NCBI GenBank assembly: GCA_020720525.1
Contig: DYON01000082.1
Span: 1-10,027, forward strand
Source of the DNA: Acetofilamentum sp.
Lineage (GTDB): Bacteria; Bacteroidota; Bacteroidia; Bacteroidales; DTU049
Length of the DNA stretch: 10,027 bases
Reading direction: 5' to 3'
This document shows positions 1 through 6,031 of the stretch, one piece after another. Under the pieces are notes generated by a model, which was not told the origin of the DNA, did no database searches, and saw only the letters and a list, made by a program, of their open reading frames with translations. The stretch's first letter is position 1; each line of letters opens with the position of its first letter. The position numbers and the translations under genes are program-made.

Positions 1-377
1 AGCGATTTGGAAAAATTTCCTAAACAAGCTTCCGCTTCGGTTGCCATTTTGGGACCAAGCAAAAAATCGGAAATGTAAGTTTCTTCGATTCGTCGGGTTC
101 GCAGGAATTCTATTTCACCAAGCCATTTTCTGAAAAAACTGCCGAAACCATCGATTCCGAAGTTCACGATATTGTTGAAGCAGCATATCAACGAGCTAAA
201 GACATCATTGAAAGCAACAAAGACAAGGTTTCGCAATTGGCCGAATTGCTCCTCGAAAAAGAAGTCATTTTCCGCGAAGACGTTGAAGAAATTTTTGGTC
301 CCCGTCCTTTCGAAGAAAACAAACCTGATTCCATTAAGCCAGTTGAAAAGAAATCTGACGACAAAATAGCTTTTTAG
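1..377 (+). CDS. ftsH: FtsH membrane AAA+ zinc protease, C-terminal end (partial, apparent frameshift)
   Basis: This is the 3' end of the gene for the membrane-anchored ATP-dependent metalloprotease FtsH, which degrades misassembled membrane proteins and short-lived regulators. Only the end of the M41 peptidase domain is present. From about 66 to the TAG at 375-377 the frame reads GNVSFFDSSGSQEFYFTKPF, then the helical segment ending in EKEVIFREDVEEIFGPRPF, which is typical of Bacteroidota FtsH, and then a charged tail. Bases 1-60 read in another frame as SDLEKFPKQASASVAILG, recognisably the expected SDLEKVTKQAYAMV-type stretch but with several odd residues, and that frame runs into a stop near 77. 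Losing one base in the A-run at 61-66 would explain the change of frame. FtsH is widely conserved and often essential, so low-quality sequence at a contig end is more likely than a true pseudogene. The identification is firm; the integrity of the gene is not. Confidence 0.85.
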
Positions 378-383
378 TTCCTT

Positions 384-413
384 TTTGAGATAAAATTCAA
401 TTTCATACCTTTG
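384..413 (+). promoter_or_regulatory. Bacteroidota core promoter for the LUD-cdsA-psd operon
   Basis: TACCTTTG at 406-413 matches the Bacteroidota -7 consensus TAnnTTTG. A TTTG -33 element lies at 384-387 with an 18-bp spacer, one base short of the usual 19. It falls just after the ftsH stop. The predicted transcript starts near 418-420, giving a leader of about 160 nt before the LUD gene that contains the small ORF at 438. Confidence 0.6.
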
Positions 414-437
414 CATCCAGACCATTGAATTGGAAGC

Positions 438-560
438 ATGGTAAATGAGAAACAAATCGATAAAGTTCGCAACTTTTGTGCAACAGTTCCACCAGAACTG
501 CAATTGCAGGATGTGTATATTTTTGCGCCCGAATCATCAACAACTCAACAACAAAAGTAA
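438..560 (+). CDS. Possible 40-aa small protein or leader peptide
   Basis: An ATG at 438 opens a 40-codon frame ending with TAA at 558-560. It begins MVNEKQIDKVRNFCATVPPE and ends in a polar, Gln-rich tail (STTQQQK). It has no membrane segment, signal peptide or domain that I recognise. It is the first ORF on the transcript predicted from the promoter at 384-413 and ends 21 bp before the LUD gene. Its composition looks protein-like, with a mixed charged amphipathic N-terminal half, but an ORF this short can arise by chance. It could be a true small gene, a translated leader that affects the downstream genes, or noise. Confidence 0.35.
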   Translation: MVNEKQIDKVRNFCATVPPELQLQDVYIFAPESSTTQQQK

Positions 561-581
561 TTTCAACGCGATAATACCACT

Positions 582-1223
582 ATGAAACAATACGAAATTA
601 TCGAATTACGCGAAAAAGTGCTGAAACGCATTCGCAATTCGCTTATCAACAAAGTTGAGATTTCGTCCGAGCAGCAAAACATTGAAGTAAAAGCATTTCC
701 GACATCGACCGAAAGTGTTGAGTTCGAATTCGCAAGCAATTTCACAGCTGCTAGCGGTTTTTTCTACTTCTCCGACAACCGCCAAGAACTCAAACTTGCC
801 CTCAATGCACTTTTGAAAGAGAAAAACTTCATCAATGTATATTGCAGCAACGAAGAAATTGCCGACCTAATTGGAACTGGCACAGCAGCTGTTTACGACA
901 ATCTCGACGACTTAACAACAGTTCCTATTGTACTTTCCGAATGCGAATACCTTTGTGCACGAACTGGCAGCATTATGATGAGTAGTTTTCTGAGCTGTGG
1001 AAGACGCGGAATTGCCAGCAACGACGCATTGATAGTTGTTGCAACCATCGATCAGATTCTCCCCGACATCGAAGATGCAATTCAGGCAATTTCTGACAAA
1101 TATTCCGAAGAATTTCCTAGCCAAATTACTTTTGTGACTGGCCCGAGCCGCACAGCCGACATTGAAAATCAATTGGTAATTGGCGCACATGGCTCAACCG
1201 AAGTATATGTGTTTTTGTATTAA
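582..1223 (+). CDS. LUD-domain protein (LutC/YkgG family)
   Basis: This 213-aa protein belongs to the LUD (lactate utilisation) domain family, typified by LutC/YkgG. The N-terminal ~45 residues form a charged helical region (KQYEIIELREKVLKRIRNSL). The core contains the family signatures: TGTAAVYDN (about 98-107), LCARTGSI (124-131), TGPSRTADIE (186-195) and a C-terminal GAHGSTEVYVFL (201-212). In LutABC systems the protein works with Fe-S partners in oxidising lactate to pyruvate, but no lutA or lutB is present here. A stand-alone LUD gene between ftsH and cdsA is, from memory, a recurrent Bacteroidota arrangement, and the role of this version is not established. It is first of three closely packed plus-strand genes, with 9 bp before cdsA. 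No Shine-Dalgarno is evident, as is normal in this phylum. The family call is firm; the substrate is unknown. Confidence 0.85.
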   Translation: MKQYEIIELREKVLKRIRNSLINKVEISSEQQNIEVKAFPTSTESVEFEFASNFTAASGFFYFSDNRQELKLALNALLKEKNFINVYCSNEEIADLIGTGTAAVYDNLDDLTTVPIVLSECEYLCARTGSIMMSSFLSCGRRGIASNDALIVVATIDQILPDIEDAIQAISDKYSEEFPSQITFVTGPSRTADIENQLVIGAHGSTEVYVFLY

Positions 1224-1232
1224 CCTCAATCA

Positions 1233-2063
1233 ATGAAAAACTTCCTAATTCGCAGTATTTCGGGGCTCACTTTTGCGGGTATATTGATTGTAGGTAGTTT
1301 ATTTATTCCTGCTGTTCTTTACGCTGTATTAGGCATTTTCCTGATTATTGGTTTATCCGAGCTGATTAATTTGCTGCAACTAAAAATTAAAATAACTTGG
1401 ATTGTAGTTCTTGCACTTGCTTTCTCGCTCATGTATTTGTTTGTTTCTGTTTTAATCAATGATATTTACTTCAATAAAAGCGAGTTGCTATTTGCACCCA
1501 TAATTGCTGTTGCTCTAATTCTGATTTATCTTGCTGGTGCAGTTTTTTCGCAAAAACCTGCACGCGATATGGTATCAGCTTTTTCGATATCGATGCTTTA
1601 TTTATTCATTCCAATAGTAATAGTTCTTTTTCTTCAACAATTCAAATTGTCGCAAGATGGAATCTCGTGGCTGTTGATTGTTTTAGCAATAATTTGGATC
1701 AACGATACCATGGCATATATTGTTGGGAGTTTGTTTGGAAAAAATCCTCTCATCGAGCGGATATCGCCAAAAAAAACCATTGAAGGAGTTGTTGGAGGTT
1801 TGTTTTTTGTGTTGGCTTCAACCATTGCGGCAAACGAGCTCTTTTTTGAAAAGAATTTGATTTCTATGCTGATTTTTTCAACCACGATGGTGTTTGCTGG
1901 AACAGTGGGCGATTTACTCGAATCGAAGCTAAAACGCGAAGCTGGAGTGAAAGATTCGGGCAACATCATGCCTGGTCATGGAGGAATTCTCGATCGGCTC
2001 GACAGCTTGCTTGTGGCTGCTCCGTTTGCATTTGTTTGTTTATTAATATTTAATTGGATATGA
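1233..2063 (+). CDS. cdsA: Phosphatidate cytidylyltransferase (CDP-diglyceride synthase)
   Basis: This 276-aa integral inner-membrane enzyme joins CTP and phosphatidic acid to give CDP-diacylglycerol, the branch-point precursor of phosphatidylethanolamine, phosphatidylglycerol and cardiolipin. Hydrophobic segments cover most of the chain, starting at residue 10. The family motifs are intact: the NDTMAYIVG loop, ISPKKTIEGVVGG (176-188) and the C-terminal signature at about 226-258. That signature runs from GDLLESKLKR through KDSG and PGHGG to DRLDS and includes the acidic residues that bind catalytic metal. Length is typical for bacterial CdsA. Its TGA overlaps the ATG of psd as ATGA (2060-2063), so the two are probably translationally coupled. 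Together they place phospholipid synthesis in the operon downstream of ftsH. Confidence 0.96.
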   Translation: MKNFLIRSISGLTFAGILIVGSLFIPAVLYAVLGIFLIIGLSELINLLQLKIKITWIVVLALAFSLMYLFVSVLINDIYFNKSELLFAPIIAVALILIYLAGAVFSQKPARDMVSAFSISMLYLFIPIVIVLFLQQFKLSQDGISWLLIVLAIIWINDTMAYIVGSLFGKNPLIERISPKKTIEGVVGGLFFVLASTIAANELFFEKNLISMLIFSTTMVFAGTVGDLLESKLKREAGVKDSGNIMPGHGGILDRLDSLLVAAPFAFVCLLIFNWI

Positions 2064-2737
2064 GACTGAAAATACATCCTGCGGGGAAAGAACCTGTTGC
2101 AACGGTGGTTATTGTTTTGGGAATAGTGGCACTTCTCACCATGATGTTTGTGCCATTCTATTTGTACTGGGTTACAATGACTGTTGTGCTGTTCATTTTA
2201 GTTATTATCGCATGGACATTGTCCTTTTTTAGATATCCCAATCGAACAATTCCCCAAGCCAATGATGGAACTATTTTTTCAGCCGCCGATGGCAAAGTAG
2301 TGGTTATAGAAAAAATTAAAACCAATCGTTTTCCCGAAGGCGAAGCCATACAAATTTCGGTATTTATGAGCATATACAATGTACATCTCAACTACGTTCC
2401 AATAAGCGGAACTATTACTTCAGTTGAACACCGTAACGGCCTGCACATCATGGCAATAAAGCCAAAAGCATCACTCGAAAACGAACAAAGCGAAACGGTA
2501 ATTATTACTCCCGAAGGCAAGCAAATCATTGTTCGGCAAATTGCTGGAGCTGCAGCCCGTCGAGTGCTTGCTTTTTTAAAACCCGAGCAAGAAGTTTTGG
2601 CTGGCGACGAACTTGGTTTTATTCGTTTTGGTTCGCGTGTAGATCATATTATTCCTATCGATAGCAAATTGAATGTAAAAATTGGCGACAAAGTAAAGGG
2701 TTGTTTATCGGTATTGGCAGTATTAAATACGAAATAG
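2060..2737 (+). CDS. psd: Phosphatidylserine decarboxylase proenzyme, short (PSD-A) type
   Basis: The enzyme decarboxylates phosphatidylserine to phosphatidylethanolamine at the inner membrane. It is made as a proenzyme that cleaves itself to create a pyruvoyl cofactor. In this 225-aa chain the processing motif is FGSRVDHIIP: cleavage between Gly191 and Ser192 would give a large beta chain and a 34-aa pyruvoyl alpha chain. Two hydrophobic segments near the N-terminus (about 12-55) anchor it, followed by the conserved SAADGKVVVIE and VFMSIYNVHLNYVP blocks. I chose the ATG at 2060 because it overlaps the cdsA stop as ATGA; a TTG two codons upstream is less likely. Psd is often followed by pssA in Bacteroidota, but here a 433-bp gap and opposite-strand genes follow, so phosphatidylserine synthase must be encoded elsewhere. 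Confidence 0.95.
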   Translation: MRLKIHPAGKEPVATVVIVLGIVALLTMMFVPFYLYWVTMTVVLFILVIIAWTLSFFRYPNRTIPQANDGTIFSAADGKVVVIEKIKTNRFPEGEAIQISVFMSIYNVHLNYVPISGTITSVEHRNGLHIMAIKPKASLENEQSETVIITPEGKQIIVRQIAGAAARRVLAFLKPEQEVLAGDELGFIRFGSRVDHIIPIDSKLNVKIGDKVKGCLSVLAVLNTK

Positions 2738-2842
2738 ATTTTACTAATTACTTTTCTTGCAATTTGACGATTTGAGCTTACTGTATTCATTTTTGATAAA
2801 TACTTCTTACCAAATAGCATTGATTATACACCAAGGTGTTCA

Positions 2843-2884
2843 TCCTGCCTTGCAGGACAAGTTAAGCTCACCACCTTCGGCGGT
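2843..2884. repeat. Pair of short GC-rich intergenic hairpins
   Basis: TCCTGC-ctt-GCAGGA (2843-2857) is a perfect 6-bp stem. ACCACC-ttc-GGCGGT (2870-2884) is a second stem with one A/C mismatch. Both stand out as GC-rich against AT-rich surroundings, and the second resembles the CCGCCT/AGGCGG hairpin at 5964-5979. They look like decayed copies of dispersed Bacteroidota intergenic palindromes and could also mark the end of the psd transcript. Confidence 0.5.
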
Positions 2885-2918
2885 TCGGTTATCGAATTAA
2901 AAACGAATTATTCCCATT

Positions 2919-3013
2919 TTATTACAGCTAATACATTGATATTTCAGGCAAGCATGAAATATCAATGTCGCGAATTGAAGTACTTATTCGTGGTGAAACA
3001 TTCGCTGTAATAA
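2919..3013. repeat. Nested inverted repeat (95 bp), possible MITE-like element or structured RNA
   Basis: The outer arms TTATTACAGC (2919-2928) and GCTGTAATAA (3004-3013) are a perfect 10-bp inverted repeat. Inside, ACATTGATATTTC (2933-2945) and GAAATATCAATGT (2956-2968) form a perfect 13-bp stem with a 10-nt loop. The remaining 35 bases (2969-3003) contain weak further pairing: GCGAAT at 2970 could compete for ATTCGC at 3000. No target-site duplication is obvious at the ends. A non-autonomous mobile repeat and a small structured RNA are both possible. Confidence 0.5.
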
Positions 3014-3116
3014 GCAGGGGAAGTACAATGCAGGAGAAAAAATTCGTGCATTCGTGGTTTCTTTTAATATTATTGCTGTTTTTACAAATATTCAATGCAA
3101 GCACAGTTCACACATT

Positions 3117-3150
3117 AAAAAAAAGCAGATTTTGTTGAAAACCTGCTTTT
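3117..3150 (-). terminator. Rho-independent terminator of the paralogous lipoprotein operon
   Basis: Read on the minus strand, AAAAGCAGG-TTTT pairs with AAAA-CTGCTTTT (one A/C mismatch), followed by a run of eight T. It lies 20 bp past the stop of the 130-aa lipoprotein gene, exactly where the minus-strand transcript should end. Confidence 0.7.
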
Positions 3151-3170
3151 AGCTGCTGAATAAGGGATGT

Positions 3171-3563
3171 TTAGTTGCGATTTTCGATGAAATCGTATTT
3201 TCTTGTTCCCTCATCAACAATGTGAGTGATTTTATCATCTGCCGTATAATAATACACGCCATGGCACCGTTCCATCGTGAGCTCACGGCCATTTTCGGTC
3301 ACAGGACCCAAAGTAAATTCGTAATCAAAGTCGATGCTAGAACGTCCATTCATATACGTTTGATTGTTGAGGACATTTCCTTTAATGGTAATCTTCTCTT
3401 TGATTTTTGCGCCCTCCACTATTGTAACAAAAACAAATTTCCCATCACGCTCGGTGGTATTGAGTTTTTCCATTACCTGTTCATCGTTGTTGAGGTCAAT
3501 TTTTCCACCACCGCATGAGGTTAGCAAAAGGGTCAGACTGGCCAGCAAAAAGATTTTTTTCAT
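3171..3563 (-). CDS. Small lipoprotein of unknown function, paralogue A
   Basis: The 130-aa product starts MKKIFLLASLTLLLTSCGGG, a lipoprotein signal peptide with lipobox LTSC. Cys17 would be lipidated, followed by Gly-Gly-Gly, so the mature protein is probably an envelope lipoprotein of about 113 residues. The mature part looks beta-rich with alternating polar and hydrophobic residues, as in KFVFVTIVEG and ITIKGNVLNNQTYMNG. It aligns along its length with the 138-aa upstream neighbour: IDLNND matches IDLKND, KLNTTERDGKFVF matches LIDTKTRGGYFYF, ITIKGNVL matches ITFDGDTL, and HGVYYYTADDKIT matches NEIYYVSQDSSIT. Only 21 bp separate the two genes, so they are probably cotranscribed after a tandem duplication. 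I do not recognise a named family. The terminator at 3117-3150 ends the unit. Confidence 0.8.
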   Translation of the reverse strand: MKKIFLLASLTLLLTSCGGGKIDLNNDEQVMEKLNTTERDGKFVFVTIVEGAKIKEKITIKGNVLNNQTYMNGRSSIDFDYEFTLGPVTENGRELTMERCHGVYYYTADDKITHIVDEGTRKYDFIENRN

Positions 3564-3584
3564 ATTGGTTTGTTTTAGAGTTAA

Positions 3585-4001
3585 TTAATCATTTGATTTG
3601 AACACAAAGGGATTGTGGTAGTCTTTTGATTCGGTGATTCTCTCATACGTGATGCTGCTATCTTGCGACACATAATAGATTTCGTTTTCTAATCCGATGT
3701 CAATTTTTCGGCCCCATGAACCAAATTCGCTGGTGAGAGTATATTTGTAATGCGCATCGTTTTTGAACACTTCGCCGTCGAAAACACTGTGAATGAGTGT
3801 GTCGCCATCGAAGGTAATCCGATGGTTTACTTTGCTGCTCGACAATCCATCTTTAAAATAAAAATAGCCGCCACGTGTTTTGGTATCGATGAGTGCTTTC
3901 ACCGATGCATCGTTTTTCAGGTCGATCAATTCTTGCTTTACGGGTTTACTTCCACAAGCCGCAAGAAATGCCATCAGAATCAAGAGAAAAATGTTTTTCA
4001 T
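3585..4001 (-). CDS. Small lipoprotein of unknown function, paralogue B
   Basis: The 138-aa product has the signal peptide MKNIFLLILMAFLAACGSKP with lipobox LAAC; Cys16 is the lipidation site. The mature domain begins with a charged helix (VKQELIDLKNDASVKALIDT) and continues into strand-like segments: GGYFYFKDG, HRITFDGDTLIHSVF, YKYTLTSEFG and NEIYYVSQDSSITYE. It is a diverged paralogue of the 130-aa protein just downstream, with the same order of segments and the same length between conserved blocks. It is the promoter-proximal gene of the pair, with a TATATTTG -7 box about 24 bp upstream of the ATG. No catalytic motif is visible, and a binding or structural role in the envelope is only a guess. 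Confidence 0.8.
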   Translation of the reverse strand: MKNIFLLILMAFLAACGSKPVKQELIDLKNDASVKALIDTKTRGGYFYFKDGLSSSKVNHRITFDGDTLIHSVFDGEVFKNDAHYKYTLTSEFGSWGRKIDIGLENEIYYVSQDSSITYERITESKDYHNPFVFKSND

Positions 4002-4024
4002 TTTTATTGAGTTTGTATTTGTTG

Positions 4025-4032
4025 CAAATATA
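4025..4032 (-). promoter_or_regulatory. Putative -7 element for the two-gene lipoprotein operon
   Basis: On the minus strand this reads TATATTTG, matching TAnnTTTG, and lies 23 bp upstream of the start codon at 4001. No TTTG -33 element is found at the expected spacing, so support is only partial. Confidence 0.45.
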
Positions 4033-4112
4033 ATTATATTGTTTAGAATCTGTATTAAAAGGAGTTTCCAAAATCACAAAATCTTGTTTTCAAAATTACA
4101 ATTCACTAAGCA

Positions 4113-5216
4113 TCAAAACAGTATGCTGTAATAAAAGGTCGTATCGATACGAATACTTTGATTGTTTGGTTCAAAATTTTCCCATCTGGAGTTTTTTTCA
4201 GCATCAAACTCAAGGCATATTTCTCCATTGTACTTGTTTCTATATTCAGGCAGATAGCTTTCCGAAATGCGGTTAACCACAACTTCGTTAAAAACAGGTG
4301 TGTACTCATGTTCCATAAGCGCAGAAATAATTTTATAAAGATTTGTATCTAACACCTTGTAACTACTTCGATCATACACGCAAACTTCGGGAAAGAAATA
4401 GAAAAAGTTAGGAAAAGCCTTTTTGTATTGCGATAGCACCAAATAATGCTCGTCACTGACGAAATCGGGGTAGCTAGAACTTAAAAACATAATGTTGTCT
4501 ATAACAATAACATTTTCAGTGGAACCTGCCATATCGTTGTAATAAAATGGAAGTAGTAAAAGACCATAATCTTTAAATTCAATGTATTTGAGTGGTAAAA
4601 CATGACTACCCGATCCTTCAAGGCTACTAATCGACACTCCTTTTTGAGTTTTAATAGTTAACTGTACATAAAATCTTTCATCATAATCCGTTCCTTTAAC
4701 GACAGAAATTTCAGCAAAAACACCTGGTATTGAAATCTTTTTATAGTCTTTATTCACATTATTTATATGAGAAACATATTCATATTCAAATTTTGATGGA
4801 TTTTCGTTATAGATTTCATAGAGTTGATAGGTGTCTTTATATTTTTTTAATTGAATGTCGTGCCTTTTATTACTTAAATGATTTGATGCATTGAGATAGT
4901 GTTCTTTGGAGCACGAGGTGGCAAGAAAAGCGCAATCGGAATAATTCGAGTTATCGATAAGAATAGTGTTGGTGTCTTTAGTCATTCCAAAATAGCTTTT
5001 AAGCCAAATACTATCGAGCGAAGGCAATTGCTCTATTGGCTTTTCTATTTCGTTGCGCCCCATTCTTTTCTTGAATGAACGCATCAATTTCTTATAGCTA
5101 TAGTTAAACTCCTGACAAGGAGATGAAAATACAGTATGCCGAAATTCTGCTATCTCGTTGTTGCACGAAAGCAAAAACGCTGAGAGTAACATGATTGTGA
5201 AAAATTGATTTTTCAT
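4113..5216 (-). CDS. Orphan lipoprotein of unknown function, 367 aa
   Basis: The protein begins MKNQFFTIMLLSAFLLSCNN, a lipoprotein signal with lipobox LLSC and Cys18 as the lipidated residue; Asn follows, not Asp, which does not suggest inner-membrane retention by the E. coli rule. The remaining ~350 residues are rich in Tyr, Phe, Asn and Ser with many short hydrophobic strands (YGLLLLPFYYNDMAG, NVIVIDNIMFLSSSYPD, YKKAFPNFFYFFPEVCVYD) and end in TTFYYSILF. Besides Cys18 it has Cys at about 34, 93, 99, 283 and 331. I recognise no domain. Its codons are more AT-rich than those of the surrounding housekeeping genes, which could reflect recent acquisition or low constraint. It is transcribed alone: a strong promoter lies upstream and a 111-bp gap with its own -7 box separates it from the next lipoprotein gene. 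Confidence 0.8.
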   Translation of the reverse strand: MKNQFFTIMLLSAFLLSCNNEIAEFRHTVFSSPCQEFNYSYKKLMRSFKKRMGRNEIEKPIEQLPSLDSIWLKSYFGMTKDTNTILIDNSNYSDCAFLATSCSKEHYLNASNHLSNKRHDIQLKKYKDTYQLYEIYNENPSKFEYEYVSHINNVNKDYKKISIPGVFAEISVVKGTDYDERFYVQLTIKTQKGVSISSLEGSGSHVLPLKYIEFKDYGLLLLPFYYNDMAGSTENVIVIDNIMFLSSSYPDFVSDEHYLVLSQYKKAFPNFFYFFPEVCVYDRSSYKVLDTNLYKIISALMEHEYTPVFNEVVVNRISESYLPEYRNKYNGEICLEFDAEKNSRWENFEPNNQSIRIDTTFYYSILF

Positions 5217-5453
5217 TGTTTTTTCAATTGATGTGGTTTATTGCTGCTGATATTTTGAACGGTTTCGGAAATTTGAAAAACTGATTGCTCAAAAAAAGTA
5301 AACAGACAAAAATACAAGTAGAATTATCTCTTTCAAAATAAAAGCTGTAAAGAATCAAAAATTGCTGTTGTTAAATACATAAAGATTTGATATACATGTT
5401 ATTAGTAGATATATGAATAGTTTAGTGAAAGAAAAGAAAGGAAAACAAATCAA
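5217..5453. other. AT-rich intergenic region between GNAT gene and orphan lipoprotein
   Basis: These 237 bases hold the lipoprotein promoter (5307-5337). The part next to the GNAT stop (5338-5453) is AT-rich with a purine run (gaaagaaaagaaagg) and no clear terminator hairpin or ORF. Confidence 0.5.
5307..5337 (-). promoter_or_regulatory. Near-ideal Bacteroidota promoter for the 367-aa lipoprotein
   Basis: On the minus strand, TTTG (5334-5337), 19 bp, then TATTTTTG (5307-5314) matches the consensus TTTG-N19-TAnnTTTG exactly. Transcription would start near 5300, leaving a leader of about 85 nt before the ATG at 5216. Confidence 0.65.
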
Positions 5454-5900
5454 TTATTTCTTCAGCACCCAATCGCAATTGATCCATTCTTTGTCGAGGG
5501 TCATGCCCATTTTTTTGTAGAGTTCGATGGCGGGTGTATTCCAATCGAGCACTTGCCAGCGGATGCGGGTGCATTTTTCGGATTCGGCTATGCGGAATAT
5601 TTCTTTCACAAGCATTGTTCCAATGCCGCTTCCACGGAATTGGGGCTTCACATACAGATCGTCGAGATACATCGACTTCCCAACCCAGGTGTAATAAGCA
5701 AAGAAATAGAGCGCCATAGCCAATATTTGTCCGTTTTCGTCTTCGGCCATGATGCAGCGAAACAAATCTTTTTCCGCTTGCATTTGTTCGACCGAATTGG
5801 TCACTTTTTCGGGCGCTTTTTCGAACAAAGCCAGCTCTTTAATCATTCCGAGAATTTCAGGAAAATCGGCTTCAGTTGCTGGACGGAGATGGATATTCAT
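5454..5900 (-). CDS. GNAT-family N-acetyltransferase, SSAT-like
   Basis: This 148-aa cytosolic enzyme should transfer an acetyl group from acetyl-CoA to a small amine. It has one GNAT domain: RPATEADFPEILGMIKELA (6-24), FEKAPEKVT (26-34), ALYFFAYYTWVGKSMYLDD (63-81), the CoA pyrophosphate loop QFRGSGIG (87-94), and RWQVLDWNTPAIELYKKMG (114-132). The YTWVGKS-YLDDLYV and WQVLDWN-PAI-LY blocks are typical of the spermidine/spermine (diamine) N1-acetyltransferase and thialysine acetyltransferase branch, so a polyamine or lysine analogue is the likely substrate, though this is by homology only. I chose the ATG at 5900 because domain similarity starts there; the 18 residues upstream are polar and unlike the family. 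It lies downstream of the DUF721 gene on the same strand, 131 bp apart with a repeat hairpin between. Confidence 0.92.
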   Translation of the reverse strand: MNIHLRPATEADFPEILGMIKELALFEKAPEKVTNSVEQMQAEKDLFRCIMAEDENGQILAMALYFFAYYTWVGKSMYLDDLYVKPQFRGSGIGTMLVKEIFRIAESEKCTRIRWQVLDWNTPAIELYKKMGMTLDKEWINCDWVLKK

Positions 5901-5947
5901 ATTGTTTTTGTTTCGTTTTGAATTCGTTTGTGGTTGTTTATTTATAA

Positions 5948-5992
5948 GTCGCACTTCGATACATCCGCCTGAAGGCGGACACTCAGTGTGAC
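5948..5992. repeat. Palindromic intergenic repeat with inner CCGCCT/AGGCGG hairpin
   Basis: The inner stem TCCGCCT-ga-AGGCGGA (5964-5979) is perfect. Outer arms GTCGCACT (5948-5955) and AGTGTGAC (5985-5992) pair with one G-T wobble, giving a long interrupted hairpin. The flanking phrases GCACTTCGA and CTCAGTGTGAC recall dispersed repeats I know from many Bacteroidota genomes. It lies between the DUF721 and GNAT genes and may limit read-through. Confidence 0.65.
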
Positions 5993-6031
5993 TTTAAGTG
6001 TAAACAGTCATCCATTGAGTCGGCAAATAAT

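Larger units (their letters stand above)
2738..3170. other. 433-bp intergenic region between psd and convergent lipoprotein genes
   Basis: No convincing gene lies in this gap. It holds two short repeat hairpins (2843-2884), a nested inverted repeat (2919-3013) and a terminator for the minus-strand genes (3117-3150). A 36-codon frame at 3028-3138 would give a mostly hydrophobic peptide but has no other support. No clear terminator for psd is visible on the plus strand. Confidence 0.6.

Noticed and set aside
172..369. Overlapping 65-codon frame within the ftsH end.
   Set aside because: It is out of frame with the clear FtsH C-terminal sequence and has a low-information Lys-rich composition.
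3028..3138. A 36-codon frame starting MQEKKFVHSW with a hydrophobic middle, resembling a tiny membrane peptide.
   Set aside because: The region is AT-rich with poly-T stretches that naturally encode Leu/Phe/Ile, its end runs into the opposite-strand terminator stem, and no promoter precedes it.
3222..3518. Plus-strand 98-codon frame opposite the 130-aa lipoprotein.
   Set aside because: It is antisense to a gene with a lipobox, a paralogue and a terminator on the other strand.
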